64,000 nt of DNA, from NCBI GenBank assembly GCA_933207985.1, contig OW240921.1:110378734-110442733 (forward strand), written 5' to 3'. The position numbers were made by a program, and so were the translations under genes. Positions 45,401 to 57,709 of this stretch are shown here, one piece after another. This DNA comes from Pelobates cultripes (Eukaryota > Chordata > Amphibia > Anura > Pelobatidae). Below the pieces are notes generated by a model. It made no database searches, had not been told where the DNA came from, and worked only from the letters and a program-made list of their open reading frames with translations. Each line of letters starts with the position of its first letter. Position 1 is the first letter of the stretch.

Positions 45401-46519
45401 ATTACACACGTGAAACGGAATATTTGTAATCTCCACAACACATTCCTGGTGACAATAAAAGGTTACAATCTAGATAAGAGCTTTCGTATCTCGGATCAGC
45501 AGGCATATATTCCATCTTTACATTTAAATGAAATTGCAGGTAATGTGAGCGACTGATCATATCACTACACTGTCTCGATTTCTTCATCTTACTGATTTCA
45601 TACTTTTTCTGTTTGGCAAGAATAAATCTGTGTCTCTAAAACGTTAAATTAATCATTGGATACTTGGAAATATAGACTTAAGACCCAGAATGGTATGTTT
45701 TCTCATAAACATATTATAAATGGTTTAAAGAGGTCTTCTTAGACCAGTGGGGCATGGATGCATAACTGCTGGACTTATCAGTCATTTAATAATACTGGGG
45801 ATTATTTGATAGGCTAACAGGGAAAAAGTTGATTAATATTGTGTATACTTTAGATGAAGTGTATAAATTGTCCATGTTAACAGAAGCAAAGTAAGTCAAC
45901 TATCTCCCAAATTCATCATACTCTGCGCCAATTTGTACAAGCATACTCTGTGGGTTCTGTCAAAACACAATTAAGAACAAAAGGACAATTTCACAATAAT
46001 ACACAATAATAAAACTAAGTAAAAGCCATAAAAACGATATATATATATAAGTAAATAACCAAATATATAAACGTGTAATGTTTATTTTAACACACATTGA
46101 TTAAACATCCTGAATGCACAATTGGTAGAAGGAAGCAAAAAGGGGCATTGTCCAACGATCAAATCTACATTATGAATGTGACAATAACAAAAATACACAG
46201 TGTGCATAGAGTCCCAGAGGATTCCAGCAACTATTATCCCAGCTTTAGATACAAGTGCAAGAAGTCACCAAAGAATACCAGTCCATTGTGGCAACCATGA
46301 AGTATAGCTACTGGTTACTTGTAGATGTATCTCTCGGCAAACAATCAAGATAGTTGATGTAACAGCCTGTAAGTGAAGAAATCCAAACGGCTCTGAAACC
46401 AGGAAAAACCTCCAAACTGTGGTCTCCGGATGTGCAAAAGTTGGACATGCCATTGCTATTTGCTTCTATTGCACTGTTACAGATATAGTATTCTATATAG
46501 TATTCTATGCAGATATATA
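42431..46519. other. Longest unassigned stretch, AT-rich
   Basis: No gene, RNA gene or transposon was recognised in about 4 kb. Blocks at 42720-42900 and 43880-44080 are more complex and repeat-free, and would be the places to look for conserved non-coding DNA. Frames are all under 102 codons and without motifs. Confidence 0.35.
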
Positions 46520-46545
46520 ATTCTATTCAAACTTTTGAATAGAAT
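46520..46545. repeat. Perfect palindrome, 12-bp arms
   Basis: ATTCTATTCAAA and TTTGAATAGAAT are separated by two bases. It lies next to a short duplication of TATAGTATTCTAT. Function unknown. Confidence 0.75.
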
Positions 46546-47149
46546 GAAATAGCTGCCTAGAGCAGGCATTAAGAAGTTGTGTTGGGCTGCATGTATTCAG
46601 TAAGTGTTGAACCATTTGGTACATTGGCCATCGGGCATAATTCTGTTCTGCATCTAGTAGAATATTAAATATCCCAAATTCCTGTATCTGCCTGTCATTT
46701 GGATGGGATATCGATCCAATGTTACAAGCCTACACAGTCAGGCATATATAGTACATATGATACTTCTAAAATCCACATTTTTCTCGTTTTTGTTGTCAGT
46801 TTTATAGCACTATGGGTCATTGTGGGATTTATAAAAAATCGTAATAAAATATATGAGCATAACACTGAAGCATACATTACAGGAAAGTAAAGCCATTGTA
46901 TTATGGAGATCTCTCCTGAACTCTGAAATGGCAAATTGTTTATTATTATTATATAACTCACATTTTGTGTTACCTATTAATTAGGGTTAAGCACATACAT
47001 ACCTCACCCTATTTAAGGCTAATGGCAGGCAATCTCTAAGGCAGAGGTTGCAGTCATTAGATAAATCTCTTTCTCATTACTTATTTAACAAGCGAGTTGA
47101 TAGAAAGTGTGTAATACCTTGTATCACCCCTAACTTGTATTTGAGTAAT
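46546..47149. other. Unassigned DNA
   Basis: No gene or recognised repeat up to the start of the L2 fragment. Confidence 0.35.
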
Positions 47150-48180
47150 GCGAGATGAGAAATGGGAGATGAGAAGTGTGACTCCCACCTATGTAGGACA
47201 TATCTCAATAAACTAAACTTGACCAAAACTGAAATTCTGGTCTTTCCTCCCTCAAGTGTTTTAACTCCTGTGTTTGCCTCCTTCCAAGCCAACGGTGCTA
47301 CCATCAGCTCCACCATGCAGGCTCGATGCCTAGGTGTTCTCTTTGACTCCGACCTCTCCTTCAAGCCTCAAGTTCAATCTATCGCCAAATCCTGTCATTT
47401 CCATTTCAAAAACATTGCGCGCATCCGCCCCTACTTAACGCCAGATGCGACTAAGGTGTTGGTCCATTCCACTGTCCTTTCTCGCCTTGACTACTGTAAT
47501 CCACTTCTTAGTGGTCTTACGTGCTCCCAACTTGTGCCGTTACAGTCGATAATGAATGCGGCAGCGAGGCTCATCTTCCTGTCCGCCTGCAACTCCAATG
47601 CCTCACCCTTCTGTCAGTCCCTACATTGGCTTCCTATAAAATATAGAGCTCAATTTAAAATTCTGGTTCTTGCCTTCAAATCTCTACATAATGTTGCTCG
47701 CACCTATCTATCCTCCCTTATACACAAGTATGTCCCGTCTAGGCCCTTACGATCTGCTGAAGACGTCAATCTTCTGTCCGTACTCCCACCTCTGATGCTC
47801 GCCTTCAAGATTTCTCGAGGGCTGCACCGTTCCTGTAGAACTCCCTCCTCCGTTAGAAGCTCACCCAGTCTCCACTCCTTCAAAAAAATTGTTAAAAACC
47901 CACTTCTTCATAAAAGCTTATCAATTAAACTGTTAATAGCTCCTGACTGATTCCTCTTCTGCAACTGTCACTAGTCTAATACTATCCTTACCTTGTTGTG
48001 TCATTTTACCCCACTCCCTCTAGCATGTAAGCTCATTGAGCAGGGCCCTCAACCCCTCTGTTCCTATGTATCCAACTTGTCTGGTTACAACTACATGTTA
48101 GTTCGTCCACCCATTGTAAAGCGCTGCGGAATTTGACGGCGCTCTATAAATATCATAATAATAATAATATGTATGTATTG
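47150..48180 (+). pseudogene. L2 LINE, RT C-terminal part with complete 3' end
   Basis: A 262-residue plus-strand frame (47162-47950) carries LNLTKTEILVFPPSS, CLGVLFDSDLSFKPQVQSIA, KNIARIRPYL, LDYCNPLLSGL, AAARLIF, LHWLPIKYRAQFKILVLAFK and SRPLRSAE. All are ordered as in vertebrate L2 polymerases after the catalytic core. The catalytic core and the endonuclease are missing (5' truncation). The 3' untranslated part ends with GTAAAGCGCTGCGGAATTTG and GGCGCTCTATAAATATCATA plus (AAT)n at about 48165. The long open frame suggests a fairly young insertion, although the conserved WN.LP-type end is altered. Confidence 0.93.
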
Positions 48181-48789
48181 ATGCTGCCCTAAGATTGATC
48201 GATTCTGCACTGTACAGTGTCAGTCACTGGAACTGAAAACATATTTTCTTTTTATAAATATATACATTTTTTTTCCTGAAGATGTAAGCTACTATTACAG
48301 TTTCTGATTTCTCAAACATGCACATGCCTAGCTGTCTCCATGAAACATAACCAGAACCAGACTGGAATGTTTGTTTAAAGCTACCTCAATCTGTTATGCA
48401 CTAAAATGTATGAATTGTATTGGATACCCACCTTAAGGTTATTTGTCCAACGTGCAACCTTGAGTTCTCCCATTTACAACACTTGTTCCATTTAAGAAAC
48501 ATTTTTAAATAATATATAACTGCACTTTATCCTTCAATCAGTGTTTTCTAAGTAATACTGCAATGTGCTGTATCCATTAAGCTTTAGAGCTGTTTTCTAT
48601 ATAGTATAAAATTCTGCAGATATTTCTACATATACGGGGTATGCTACATTCTTTGAGCTGAATTATTGTAATTTAGAAAGTAAGTCATTCTTTGGCAAAA
48701 ATGACCACTAATTATCTTGCTTTATGTACTTAGTGAATGTTTTCTCACATTCTATAGAGACTGCCCTGACCAAGGTGGCTAATGACTAA
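48181..48789. other. Unassigned AT-rich DNA
   Basis: No gene or recognised repeat between the two L2 pieces. Confidence 0.4.
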
Positions 48790-48953
48790 TAGTTAGAAAT
48801 GACAAACTCCAATGGGCTATTATTTGTTGCATGTTATTCTTGAGCTTTCTTCCACTTTCAACACTGTTGACAAAATCCATCTCCTCCACATCCTTTCTGA
48901 CCTTGGTCTCGGTGACACCACTCTTTCTCGGTTGTCTTCTTACCTGTCACGTA
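48790..48953 (+). pseudogene. L2 LINE RT fragment, upstream part
   Basis: The plus strand reads LELSSTFNTVDKIHLLHIL, SDLGLGDTTLSRLSSYLS. This is the RT block around the first catalytic aspartate of L2 elements; the aspartate position in the LDLSSAFDTVDH-type motif reads E here. The similarity ends at CTTACCTGTC (48953), and the downstream part of the same protein resumes at about 50281. Confidence 0.88.
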
Positions 48954-50280
48954 TTCTGTGGATATTTTTGGCTTCTGGTATCCAGTACTCTTTTTACAAT
49001 TCTTGTTTAGTTTTTCTTGGTTTTTCTGGTTATCTATTCTATGTCTGCTTTTCTTTATGCTGGGTTTTCTGGGTTCATTCCTTTATTCCTTTCCTGGAAT
49101 TCCCAGTCTCCTGGATTCCTTTATATATTTGTTTTTTGTTGCCACACCCGTTCCTTTGCCATTTATCCTTTTTGTTTCAATGTATTCTTGCTAACAGTGG
49201 TCTCATTCCTCTGCTCCTTTCCTTGCAGGTAAGTACTGTGTGTGTTTTATTGTTGTACTTTTAGTCATGCATATCTAAGCAGTTAGGACCCACCATACAT
49301 GGAGTACTGTGGCGCAGTGGTGGGCTGCATACATCTTGGCTATTTATGTATGTCTAAATCTCCAATGTTTTACATATATAGTACTTAGTTATTTCTCCTC
49401 TTGTTTTGCCTTGTTTCTCTTGTCTTGTATTCCCAGTTCATGTACAGTCTTATCCTGCCTTGTTCATGTCCTGTTCTTGTTTCCTTCATGTCTTGTGCAC
49501 ATGTTCTGGGTTCTACTTTCTGTCCTGCTCCAATTCTGGGTTCTTCTAGTCTTGTCTTGTTACTTTGTTTGGTGCTTATTCTAGTCTTGCCTTGTTTCTA
49601 GAACAGGATACATATCTGCATAATATCTAGCTCCTGGGATCCGCAGAAGCTGCATAGGGCCCTGGTATGCTTAACACCAGGGGGTGTGTGGTTACCCTGC
49701 ACCAGACCCTGATTGTTCATTTCCACACTGTGACTCCTACCATCATCAGGCATACAGGGGTCCTGGTCTCCGGACCGCCACCCATGTCACTACCTCTCTG
49801 AGAACTCATTCACTGCCTCCTTCTCTCAGTCTCTGCGACGCTGGATGCTCACACGCCGCATGGTTTTCTGAGAAGTCGAATACAGGTCTTAATGGCAAAT
49901 TCACAGACTGCACAATAATTAAATTTCCAAATATGCTAATAAGTATTTCTACTATCCATGAATCATAAGCAATTCACTTATTACGTGGACCAATTGAAAT
50001 TAAGCTCAAACTATATATACTTACCTCTTCCATTGCTTCTTGCCTGTTGTGGTTCTGGTGGCTCAAGAGAGAATTACTTGTGTTTCCTGTTGCTGGTTAA
50101 TAACTTTGTCTATTTACCCGTTTCTCCTGATCTCTGGTATCCTTTGACCTTGGCTTGTTTTACGTTTATCCATTTCTCTCCTGTACTTGACCTTGGCATT
50201 CTCTCCTTTACCTTTAGACTGACGACTCTAAGGACCAGTACATGACTTGTCTATTTGTTGTGCTATAGTCTGCACATTCC
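48954..50280 (+). mobile_element. 1.3-kb insertion splitting the L2 fragment
   Basis: The block interrupts L2 between two adjacent protein regions. It is pyrimidine-rich (49380-49600) and contains CAGTTAGGACCCACCATACA, CTTAACACCAGGGGGTGTGT and CTCTGGTATCCTTTGACCTT. Sequence of the last type recurs on the opposite strand at 5490-5745 and in diverged form at 37140-37200, so this is a family with at least three copies in the window. Open frames such as 48812-49264 and 49309-49584 are hydrophobic low-complexity translations. I recall it as a frog LTR-type repeat but cannot show LTRs here. Confidence 0.6.
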
Positions 50281-50985
50281 ACGCTAAGCCTTACACTCCT
50301 TCTCTGGTTTCTCTTCCCCTTATGTCCTTCCTCTCGGTTAGTTCCTCAATACTTTGTACTGGGACCTCTTCTCAATTTAAACTTCCTCTCTTGGTGACCT
50401 AATATCATCCTATGGTTTTCAATATCACCTATATGATGATACCAAAATCTCGCTCCTCACCTGATCTTTCTTCCAGTCTGCTGGACAATTTAACTGACTT
50501 TATATGTTTTATCTCTAATTGGATGGCTGCATGGTTCCTAAAACTCAACCTCTCCCTGACTGAACCCCTTCTCTTTTCTCCCTCTAACACTACATATGTC
50601 TCTGTTCCATTTCAGGTTAATGGTTATCATAATCTCTACACTACAGGCACATTGCATTGATGTCCTCTTTGTCTCCGACATTTTTTTCCACAAAATATAT
50701 CACCTTATCCTGTTGCTTTCACTTTAAAAACATTTCTTGCATTCACCTGTTTTTCACTCAGAAAGCAACCAAAATGCTTGTCCATACTTGTATTGCTTCC
50801 CACCTTGTATATTGTAACTCTCTGTTTATTGGACTGAGGAGTGCAGTGCATAATGAACACCTTTGCCAGACTCACCTTACATTCAATAGTTCTCACATCT
50901 TGCCTCTGTCATTTCGCACAGGCATCCTGTTTTATTTAGGATTCTATTCAAAGTTCTTGTCCTAACCTACATAACACTGCATGTG
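50281..50985 (+). pseudogene. L2 LINE RT fragment, downstream part
   Basis: After the insertion the L2 polymerase continues in broken frames. The FVLGPLL block is at 50352-50374, the degenerate YxDD region (YDDTK) at 50430-50448, WMAAWFLKLNLSLTE at about 50521-50565, then CFHFKNIS, the KATKMLVHT region, HLVYCNSLFIGL, and a degenerate HPVLFRILFKVLVLTY piece at 50925-50970. Several frameshifts and stops are present. It ends near 50985, before the CR1 tail. Confidence 0.85.
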
Positions 50986-51024
50986 TATGTATCTCTGCTT
51001 TTATCTCTGCTTGTATCAGACCAT

Positions 51025-51705
51025 CATAGAAACATAGAAACATAGAATGTGACGGCAGATAAGAACCATTCGGCCCATCTAGTCTGCCCAATTTTCTAAA
51101 TACTTTCATTAGTCCCTAGTCTTATCTTATAGTTAGGATAGCCTTATGCCTATCCCACGCATGCTTAAACTCCTTTACTGTGTTAACCTCTACCACTTCA
51201 GCTGGAAGGCTATTCCATGCATCCACTACCCTCTCAGTAAAGTAATACTTCCTGATATTATTTTTAAACCTTTGTCCCTCTAATTTAAGACTATGTCCTC
51301 TTGTTGTGGTAGTTTTTCTTCTTTTAAATATAGTCTCCTCCTTTACTGTGTTGATTCCCTTTATATATTTAAATGTTTCTATCATATCCCCCCTGTCTCG
51401 TCTTTCCTCCAAGCTATACATGTTAAGATCCTTTAACCTTTCCTGTAAGTTTTATCCCGCAATCCATGAACCAGTTTAGTAGCCCTTCTCTGAACCCTCT
51501 CTAAGGTATCAATATCCTTCTGAAGATACGGTCTCCAGTACTGTGTACAATACTCCAAGTGAGGTCTCACCAGTGTTCTGTACAATGGCATGAGCACTTC
51601 CCTCTTTCTACTGCTAATACCCCTCCCTATACAACCAAGCATTCTGCTAGCATTTCCTGCTGCTCTATATATCTGGATCTGGATCAATGTCATTGTGATC
51701 ATAAT
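51025..51705 (-). pseudogene. CR1-like LINE, RT C-terminal part and 3' end
   Basis: The minus strand reads NASRMLGCIGRGISSRKREV, LMPLYRTLVRPHLEYCTQYW, LERVQRRATKLVHGL (51433-51702), then after a one-base disruption near 51430 YSLEERRDRGDMIETFKYIK and VVDAWNSLPAEVVEVNTVKE, FKHAWDR (51122-51421). The 3' end on this strand has AATGGTTCTTATCTGCCGTC and finishes in a TTCTATG repeat near 51025-51045. The reading frames are nearly intact, so this is the best preserved CR1-type copy in the window. The 5' RT core and endonuclease are missing. Confidence 0.93.
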
Positions 51706-52134
51706 GACATTATTTACGACTGATTGGCAGCAGTTAACATGTCAGTATGTTTCTCTGTTATATGTTATTTTTGGTTTTCAAATTTGATTTAGCAATTAAA
51801 TATGGGGAATTAATTGTTACATCTTAGTGAGTAATTTATCTAGCCAATGTTATTATAAATTGTCATTGCAGCACTCTTTAAAAGCTCATTTGTGGATGTC
51901 TGGTCTCCTTTTAATTTTTGGTTGTTTATGTGGGCTCTACTGCTACCCACCAATCTGTTCAAATAAACTAAAATCTTCATACAGTATCTTACAAAGATAG
52001 ATAGGGTAGTGCACAAATAAATCCAGATATATAGTTGAGATACTGTACACCTGATGGAGTGAAGATTTAACTTAATGGCCTTAAAGAGATGAAATGCTGA
52101 AAATTGTGGCGCACAAGCACATAGAAAAAGAGAA
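51706..52134. other. Unassigned AT-rich DNA
   Basis: No gene or recognised repeat up to the GATG array. Confidence 0.4.
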
Positions 52135-52740
52135 GGAAGGATGGATGGATGGTTGAATGGTGGAAGGATGATGGGTGGATGGATGAATTGATGGTTCAAG
52201 GAAGGATGGATAGATGATGAATGGAATGGATGGATGGACGGATGGATGGATGGATGAATGGATGGATGAATGGATGGATGATGGATGATGGAGGATGTAT
52301 GGGTAAATGGATGGATGGATGAATGATGGATGGATGATGGATGGGTAAATGGATGAATGATGGATGGATGGATGGATGGGTGATGGATCAATGATGGATG
52401 GATGGATGGATGGATGATGGATGGATGGATGATGGATGGATGGATGGATGGATGATGGATGGATGGGTGATGGATGAATGGATGATGGATGGATGGATGG
52501 ATGGATGGATGAATGGATGATGGATGGATGAATGATGGATGGATGGATGATGGATGGATGGGTGGGTGGATGGGTGAAGGATGGATGAATGGATGATGGA
52601 TGGATGGATGGATGGATGGTTGGATGGAAGGATGGTTGGATAGATGGAAGGATGGATAGATGATGGATAAATGGATGGTTGGATAGATAGACAGATGTAT
52701 AGTTGGGCAGGTAGATAGACAGATGAGCAGATGGATATTT
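52135..52740. repeat. (GATG/GATGGAT)n satellite-like array, 0.6 kb
   Basis: Runs of GGATGGATGGAT are broken by GATGATGG, GAATGG and GTAAATGG variants; higher-order blocks such as GGATGGATGATGGATGG recur irregularly. The minus-strand frames of 335, 221 and 124 codons (His, Pro, Ser, Ile rich) are the array read in three registers, not proteins. Confidence 0.97.
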
Positions 52741-55700
52741 GTACATGAGAGAGAGCAGACATTGAGAAACATTATGGAACTAACCTGTGTGTAACAAAAA
52801 TGTAATACACAGAAATATTTAAAATAACACATAAGCAATCCATACATTTAAAAATAAACGTATGTTTCCTTTGCAGAGTTCTGCAGTCGATACATTGGGA
52901 AAAACAATAATATAAATGGTCTATAATTCACACAATCTCAATCAATCATTTAGGAAATCTGCATTTCATAAATACAATATGAACATTACATATAGAGCAT
53001 TGTGCAATAGTTGCACTCCAGATATTAGAAATGCAATCTATACATTTCATATAAATCCTTAGAACTAAACTCTAATATATTATTCTGTCTGTTCACCCTA
53101 TATGTGATTTATATGTATCTTAAGCACCTTGAATATTATTAATAAATCACACTGCAGTCAAATGCCCACATGCAGCTATTTTAAAATAAAGCATTAAAAA
53201 AAATATAAATGATAAATGAAAATATTGCCATTACTACAGATATTATTATTAAACAGTGTATTCCCTTGGCGGGTGGGAGAGAAATTGAATATCTTTAAAG
53301 CATTAAGGCATCGTGGGTGTGAAAGGGTTAAGGTATCACCATTAATAGGCAAACTTTGATTATGCTGTGCTGCGGGGATCTTCGACTTTGCCTTTTTTAT
53401 AAATTATGTTTTGTAAAAAGTAAAGAAAAATGAAAACCCTAAACTGTGAAATAAAAAGAAAATCATCCTTAGAACCTGATCTTCTAAAGAGCAGAGATGG
53501 GATAAACAAGACAAAGGGTGAGAAACGGAGAGAAGGAAGAAGACATGGAAATAAATCCAAAAAGAGGAGAGACATATAATAGAGATGTAGGTTAGATGTT
53601 CGGCTAGGCTTGTGTATTTCGTCAGTCTCATCCTCATTAAAATACATACAGCTCCATCCTCTGCTCTTTGGGATCACCGTTGAATGTTCCTGAAATCTCT
53701 GAAATCAAATACAATTTTCTGCCTAATGTTTATATATGAGTCATTTGATGATGTTGTGTCTGTTGTAGATTATTAGAAAGAGGTTTGAAATAGCGATAGA
53801 GGGGGTTCCTACTTACATCATGCTCACGTAAACAGCAATCACATGTTTGATTTGAATGAAAGTCGTGCATTTTTCATTTATGTTTCATTCATGCTCTGAG
53901 AATGTGATACATTGTATGTGGAACATGCGCATTCATTAAAATCTTAATCTACCGTGTTTTGATTAATATAGTCTATACACAAGATGCTCTAAACACGCTT
54001 TCATTTTATGCTATTTATTAATAAAAGAAGAATTGATTTGCAAACAAAAACCTGTGATCGAGCAATAAATGTAATGCATTTTTTACAGATAGGTTACGAT
54101 AAAATCACATTTTACAACAAGTGAGAACGCAATTAAAAAAAGTTAAACAATAGCCATGAAAAGAACTGAGGATTGATTTTATAATTTATTATGTTGCCTT
54201 TGTTGTTTCCCATTGCTTTAATTTCAGTCTATCGATGTTCCATCACACCGTGAAACATTATTTAAAATACATTTTAATGATATAACTGACATCATTATCG
54301 CTCTATAAAATAAGCATAATATACTGTTTATTTCAATACAGACCTGTTTGGTGGGAGGTAACAATAGGGGGTGGGGTACAAATGGCAGCATAATATATAA
54401 GGAGTGGGTGCTATCTTTATGTAGTTTAAAATATTGCAATTTGTTGAGACAGTGCCATCATTTGCAAAAAAAAATGTACAAATATAGAGTAATGTTTTTG
54501 ATTGAAATAAGCAAGGGATGAAGGCACTTTATAGAGATGGGTGGAAGAAAATAACTTCTAAGAAATGAACTGGGTAGACTATAAAAATAATCAAATAAAG
54601 ACTAAACATTATATTTCCACTAAACGAGAGACTTGTGCAAAGAACTCTTAAGACTAATAGGAAATATTAGGGTAAAGAAAGGGAGAAAGATAAATTTTTT
54701 GGGGGGGAAGATGCAGCAATTTAGACTAAGATGGGGTAGTGTTAAAGGGAACGAGACAAATACAGGTAAGATAAGGTTAGTGTGAAAAGGGAGAAAAGAT
54801 GAAAGATAAAGATATTATCTAACAATGAATACAAATATATATAAACAGGGGAATTAATTCCAACTGAATAACAATCACATTACTGAGTGTACGTTGACAA
54901 GTTGCTACAGATGGTCAAGTGAGAAAAGTTGAAAAGAAGTATAAGATCAAATAGCACTTCAAATGGAGCCACATTAGAAATCCTTTGAAAAATAGGGTCG
55001 TGCCACAAGTAGAGTCATCAAAAAACCTTCACATCATCAGAGAACGTCTCATCAGAGGTACGCACGTAACAGAAAGAAGGATTTCCTTCAAAAGACACTT
55101 ATCAGAGAGTTCCATAACTGTGTAGCTGCAGAGACCAGCACACTTGACAGAGTTCCATCATTCAGGAGTCGATTTAGCAGGTATATGAAAAGGAATCACT
55201 ACAGGCTTGGTAAAAATGACAGTTAGAGAAACCATTTGAAAACAGCCATATATCTAAAGACTCCAATGTGTTATACTATTTCATGAAGGAAGTGTCACGG
55301 TAGAAAAAGCAAACCGAACTGTATCCCATGAAATCAGATCAGAGAAAGAGGGTAACTTTTGGAGAATGACAAATCGATGTGGACAACTAAAAAATGGAGT
55401 TCCAGGTTTTATCACATTACAGAGGTGTGAATCATGTTACTACATGTATCGAGAGAGGGATTGTAGAATCAAAAAATTGGGTCAGTTTATAGCATGAGAA
55501 ACCTGACAATATCGTTTCTCGAGATGAGGTACAGGATATAAATGCTAAAAAATAAAGCTGAACCATAGGATAAAAAATGTAGCATAAGCATAAATATTTA
55601 CAGGGTTATTCAATAAAATGAGAACTTAAAGTGAATTCAAAGCGAATAGTGAGTGTAATTTCCTCAAATAACATAACATTGCAAATAAACATTAGTGACA

Positions 55701-57483
55701 TGGAAGGGTAACTTTACGAACAAGGTACAAGAGAAAGTTGCAGAAGAAGAAGAGGCCAGATGAGGTATAGGAGTGTGTAATGAAGCGAGAATAAGAACAA
55801 TCACACAAAACAACAAGAACAGAGTGGGTGGAGAATCATATGTAATAGAAAGTATTTATCCAGGGAGAGGATGGTTTAAGAAATAAGTGTAGGTGCCATG
55901 AGGCTGTGAAAATAACATACCCATGCCTTTTATTGAGTGAGAGAAGATGTGTATAGCTCTTCCCTCTTCCACCCAATGAAAATACTGCCTATTTGAAGGT
56001 CATAGACTTCCACTTAAGACAGACACAGCCCTCTTTTGCCTGAACCATTCATTTTCTTTCCCAGTAGAAGATCTCTAAGCAAATAGATGTAAAAAAACCC
56101 CAAAAGTTGTAAACAAATCATAACAGAGCACAAGAGAGTACTGAGAACAGTTCAGGTGAACGCTATGCTCTTCCCAACAAATATCAGATCACTTAAACTT
56201 TTATGTAGTGCTATGCCATGACTTGTGATTAATAGCCCTTCATTTCACTGACTATCAGAATTTGGGATCTTCTATTGTACAGATTGAACTTGGAGACAAG
56301 TGAAGGAGCACTTTTTTGTCCACCATCAGTTCCAAAGAAGTTCTGAAACGGGACAAGGTTCCTAGGAAGTGTGTATTAGCACAATGTTTAACTCAAACAG
56401 TAAGAATGAAGACAAAAATTGATGGAAAATCCAAGGACTTTTGTCTAAAGTACCTGATACTATGAAGTATGAAACAACAAGTCACATCTGGACCAATGCT
56501 TATGTTAGGTAGCTTCAATTCATAATTTTAGAGGCAGGTTATGGGTTCGACATCATGAGGTCAAATATAACAGGAGAAAGGACGAGGTACGGATACAGGA
56601 ATTAAGGAAGGGTCTGAAGGGCAGTCACAAAGAATGGTGTTCACAGATGAACCAGAATTGCATAGTGTCTTCTGAACCTAGCCCTGGATTTTTATAGGCT
56701 ACAGCTTTGCTAGGGTTTATGTTTGATGCAGGGAATAGCTGATTCTCCAAGGTACCATGGAGGGAACAACTTAGGTATTATTTAGGATAATGAGTGCACT
56801 TGCATTATGCAAAAAAAATACACAGATGCACCTGATACTGGCTCATCATGAACAGACGGCCATGCAACATGATGAACATCGACATACCTGACTTTTGGAA
56901 CTCGCATTTTACAGGAAATAAGGATACGTGGCCCCATAGTGCAATATGTCCATGTAAGCAGAGCTTGTATTAATATAGGTGAGATGGAAATAAAATGATG
57001 CAATGTATCATGGAATTAAATGCTTTGATTACATTGTACTAATAAGGATTAAAGGTTTATAAACATACCACGCACACCTGTTTTCATATGAATCAATTTA
57101 TTATCTTACATTGTCTCAAATTCACTAATGATATCGTACAGTTACACAAACAATTTTTTTATATAAACAACCGGTGTTAATTATGTAAATCCTGGTAGTT
57201 TAGGAAAAAAAAAAAAAAAGCCAATTAAAAAATAAAGATTTTATAGAAATTGTGTTTGCAAATTAATGTGCAAAAAAATAAAGATTTTTTTTTTGTATGC
57301 GTGTGAGACAAGTTATGAATAGGGGTTTGTTCATTAAAGACTGAATTTTAGTGAGATAACCAAACCCAAACTGCACAATTTAGATAATAACTAATTTGAA
57401 ACATTCTCCATTTTAGCTAATGTCACAGCTTGTTTATTTTAGAGTGGGTTTTGCACTTTGGTTTGCAAATCACAATTCACTGG
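52741..57483. other. Long AT-rich stretch without recognised features
   Basis: I see no gene, RNA gene or transposon in about 4.7 kb. Bases 53230-53350 are more complex. Bases 54700-56700 are purine-rich on the plus strand, with many GAGA and GAAA runs. A short A run is at 57209-57223. Frames such as 53360-53677 minus and 56782-57003 minus have no family motif. Confidence 0.35.
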
Positions 57484-57686
57484 TAAAGGACCACTCTAGG
57501 CACCCAGACCACTTCAGCTTAATGAAGTGGTCTGGGTGCCAGGTCCTTCTAGGGTTAACCCATTTTTTTTATAAACATAGCAGTTTCCGAGAAACTGCTA
57601 TGTTTATGAATGGGTTAAGCCTTCCCCCTAATCCTCTAGTGGCTGTCTCATGAGCATGTTTTCCTGGCACTATAGTGGTCCTTTAA
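57484..57686. mobile_element. MITE with two consecutive perfect hairpins, 203 bp
   Basis: The ends are TAAAGGACCACTCTAGGCAC and, on the reverse complement, TTAAAGGACCACTATAGTGC. Inside, 57499-57540 is a hairpin with 17-bp arms (GGCACCCAGACCACTTC and its complement). Bases 57555-57618 form a second hairpin around GCAGTTTCCGAGAAACTGC with flanking arms TTAACCCAT..ATAAACATA. The element lies 18 bp from the target duplication of the LTR retrotransposon. A decayed relative is at 36.49 kb. Confidence 0.82.
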
Positions 57687-57709
57687 GTGAATTAATCGTA
57701 AATGGTAAG

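Noticed and set aside
48812..49584. Hydrophobic frames as membrane proteins
   Set aside because: The DNA is pyrimidine-rich repeat, so any frame gives Leu, Phe, Ser and Cys strings. The first frame begins in L2 and runs into the insertion.
51840..52847. Open frames of 335, 221 and 124 codons on the minus strand
   Set aside because: They are the GATG-type array read in different registers (His-Pro-Ser-Ile repeats). All registers are open because the units lack stop triplets.
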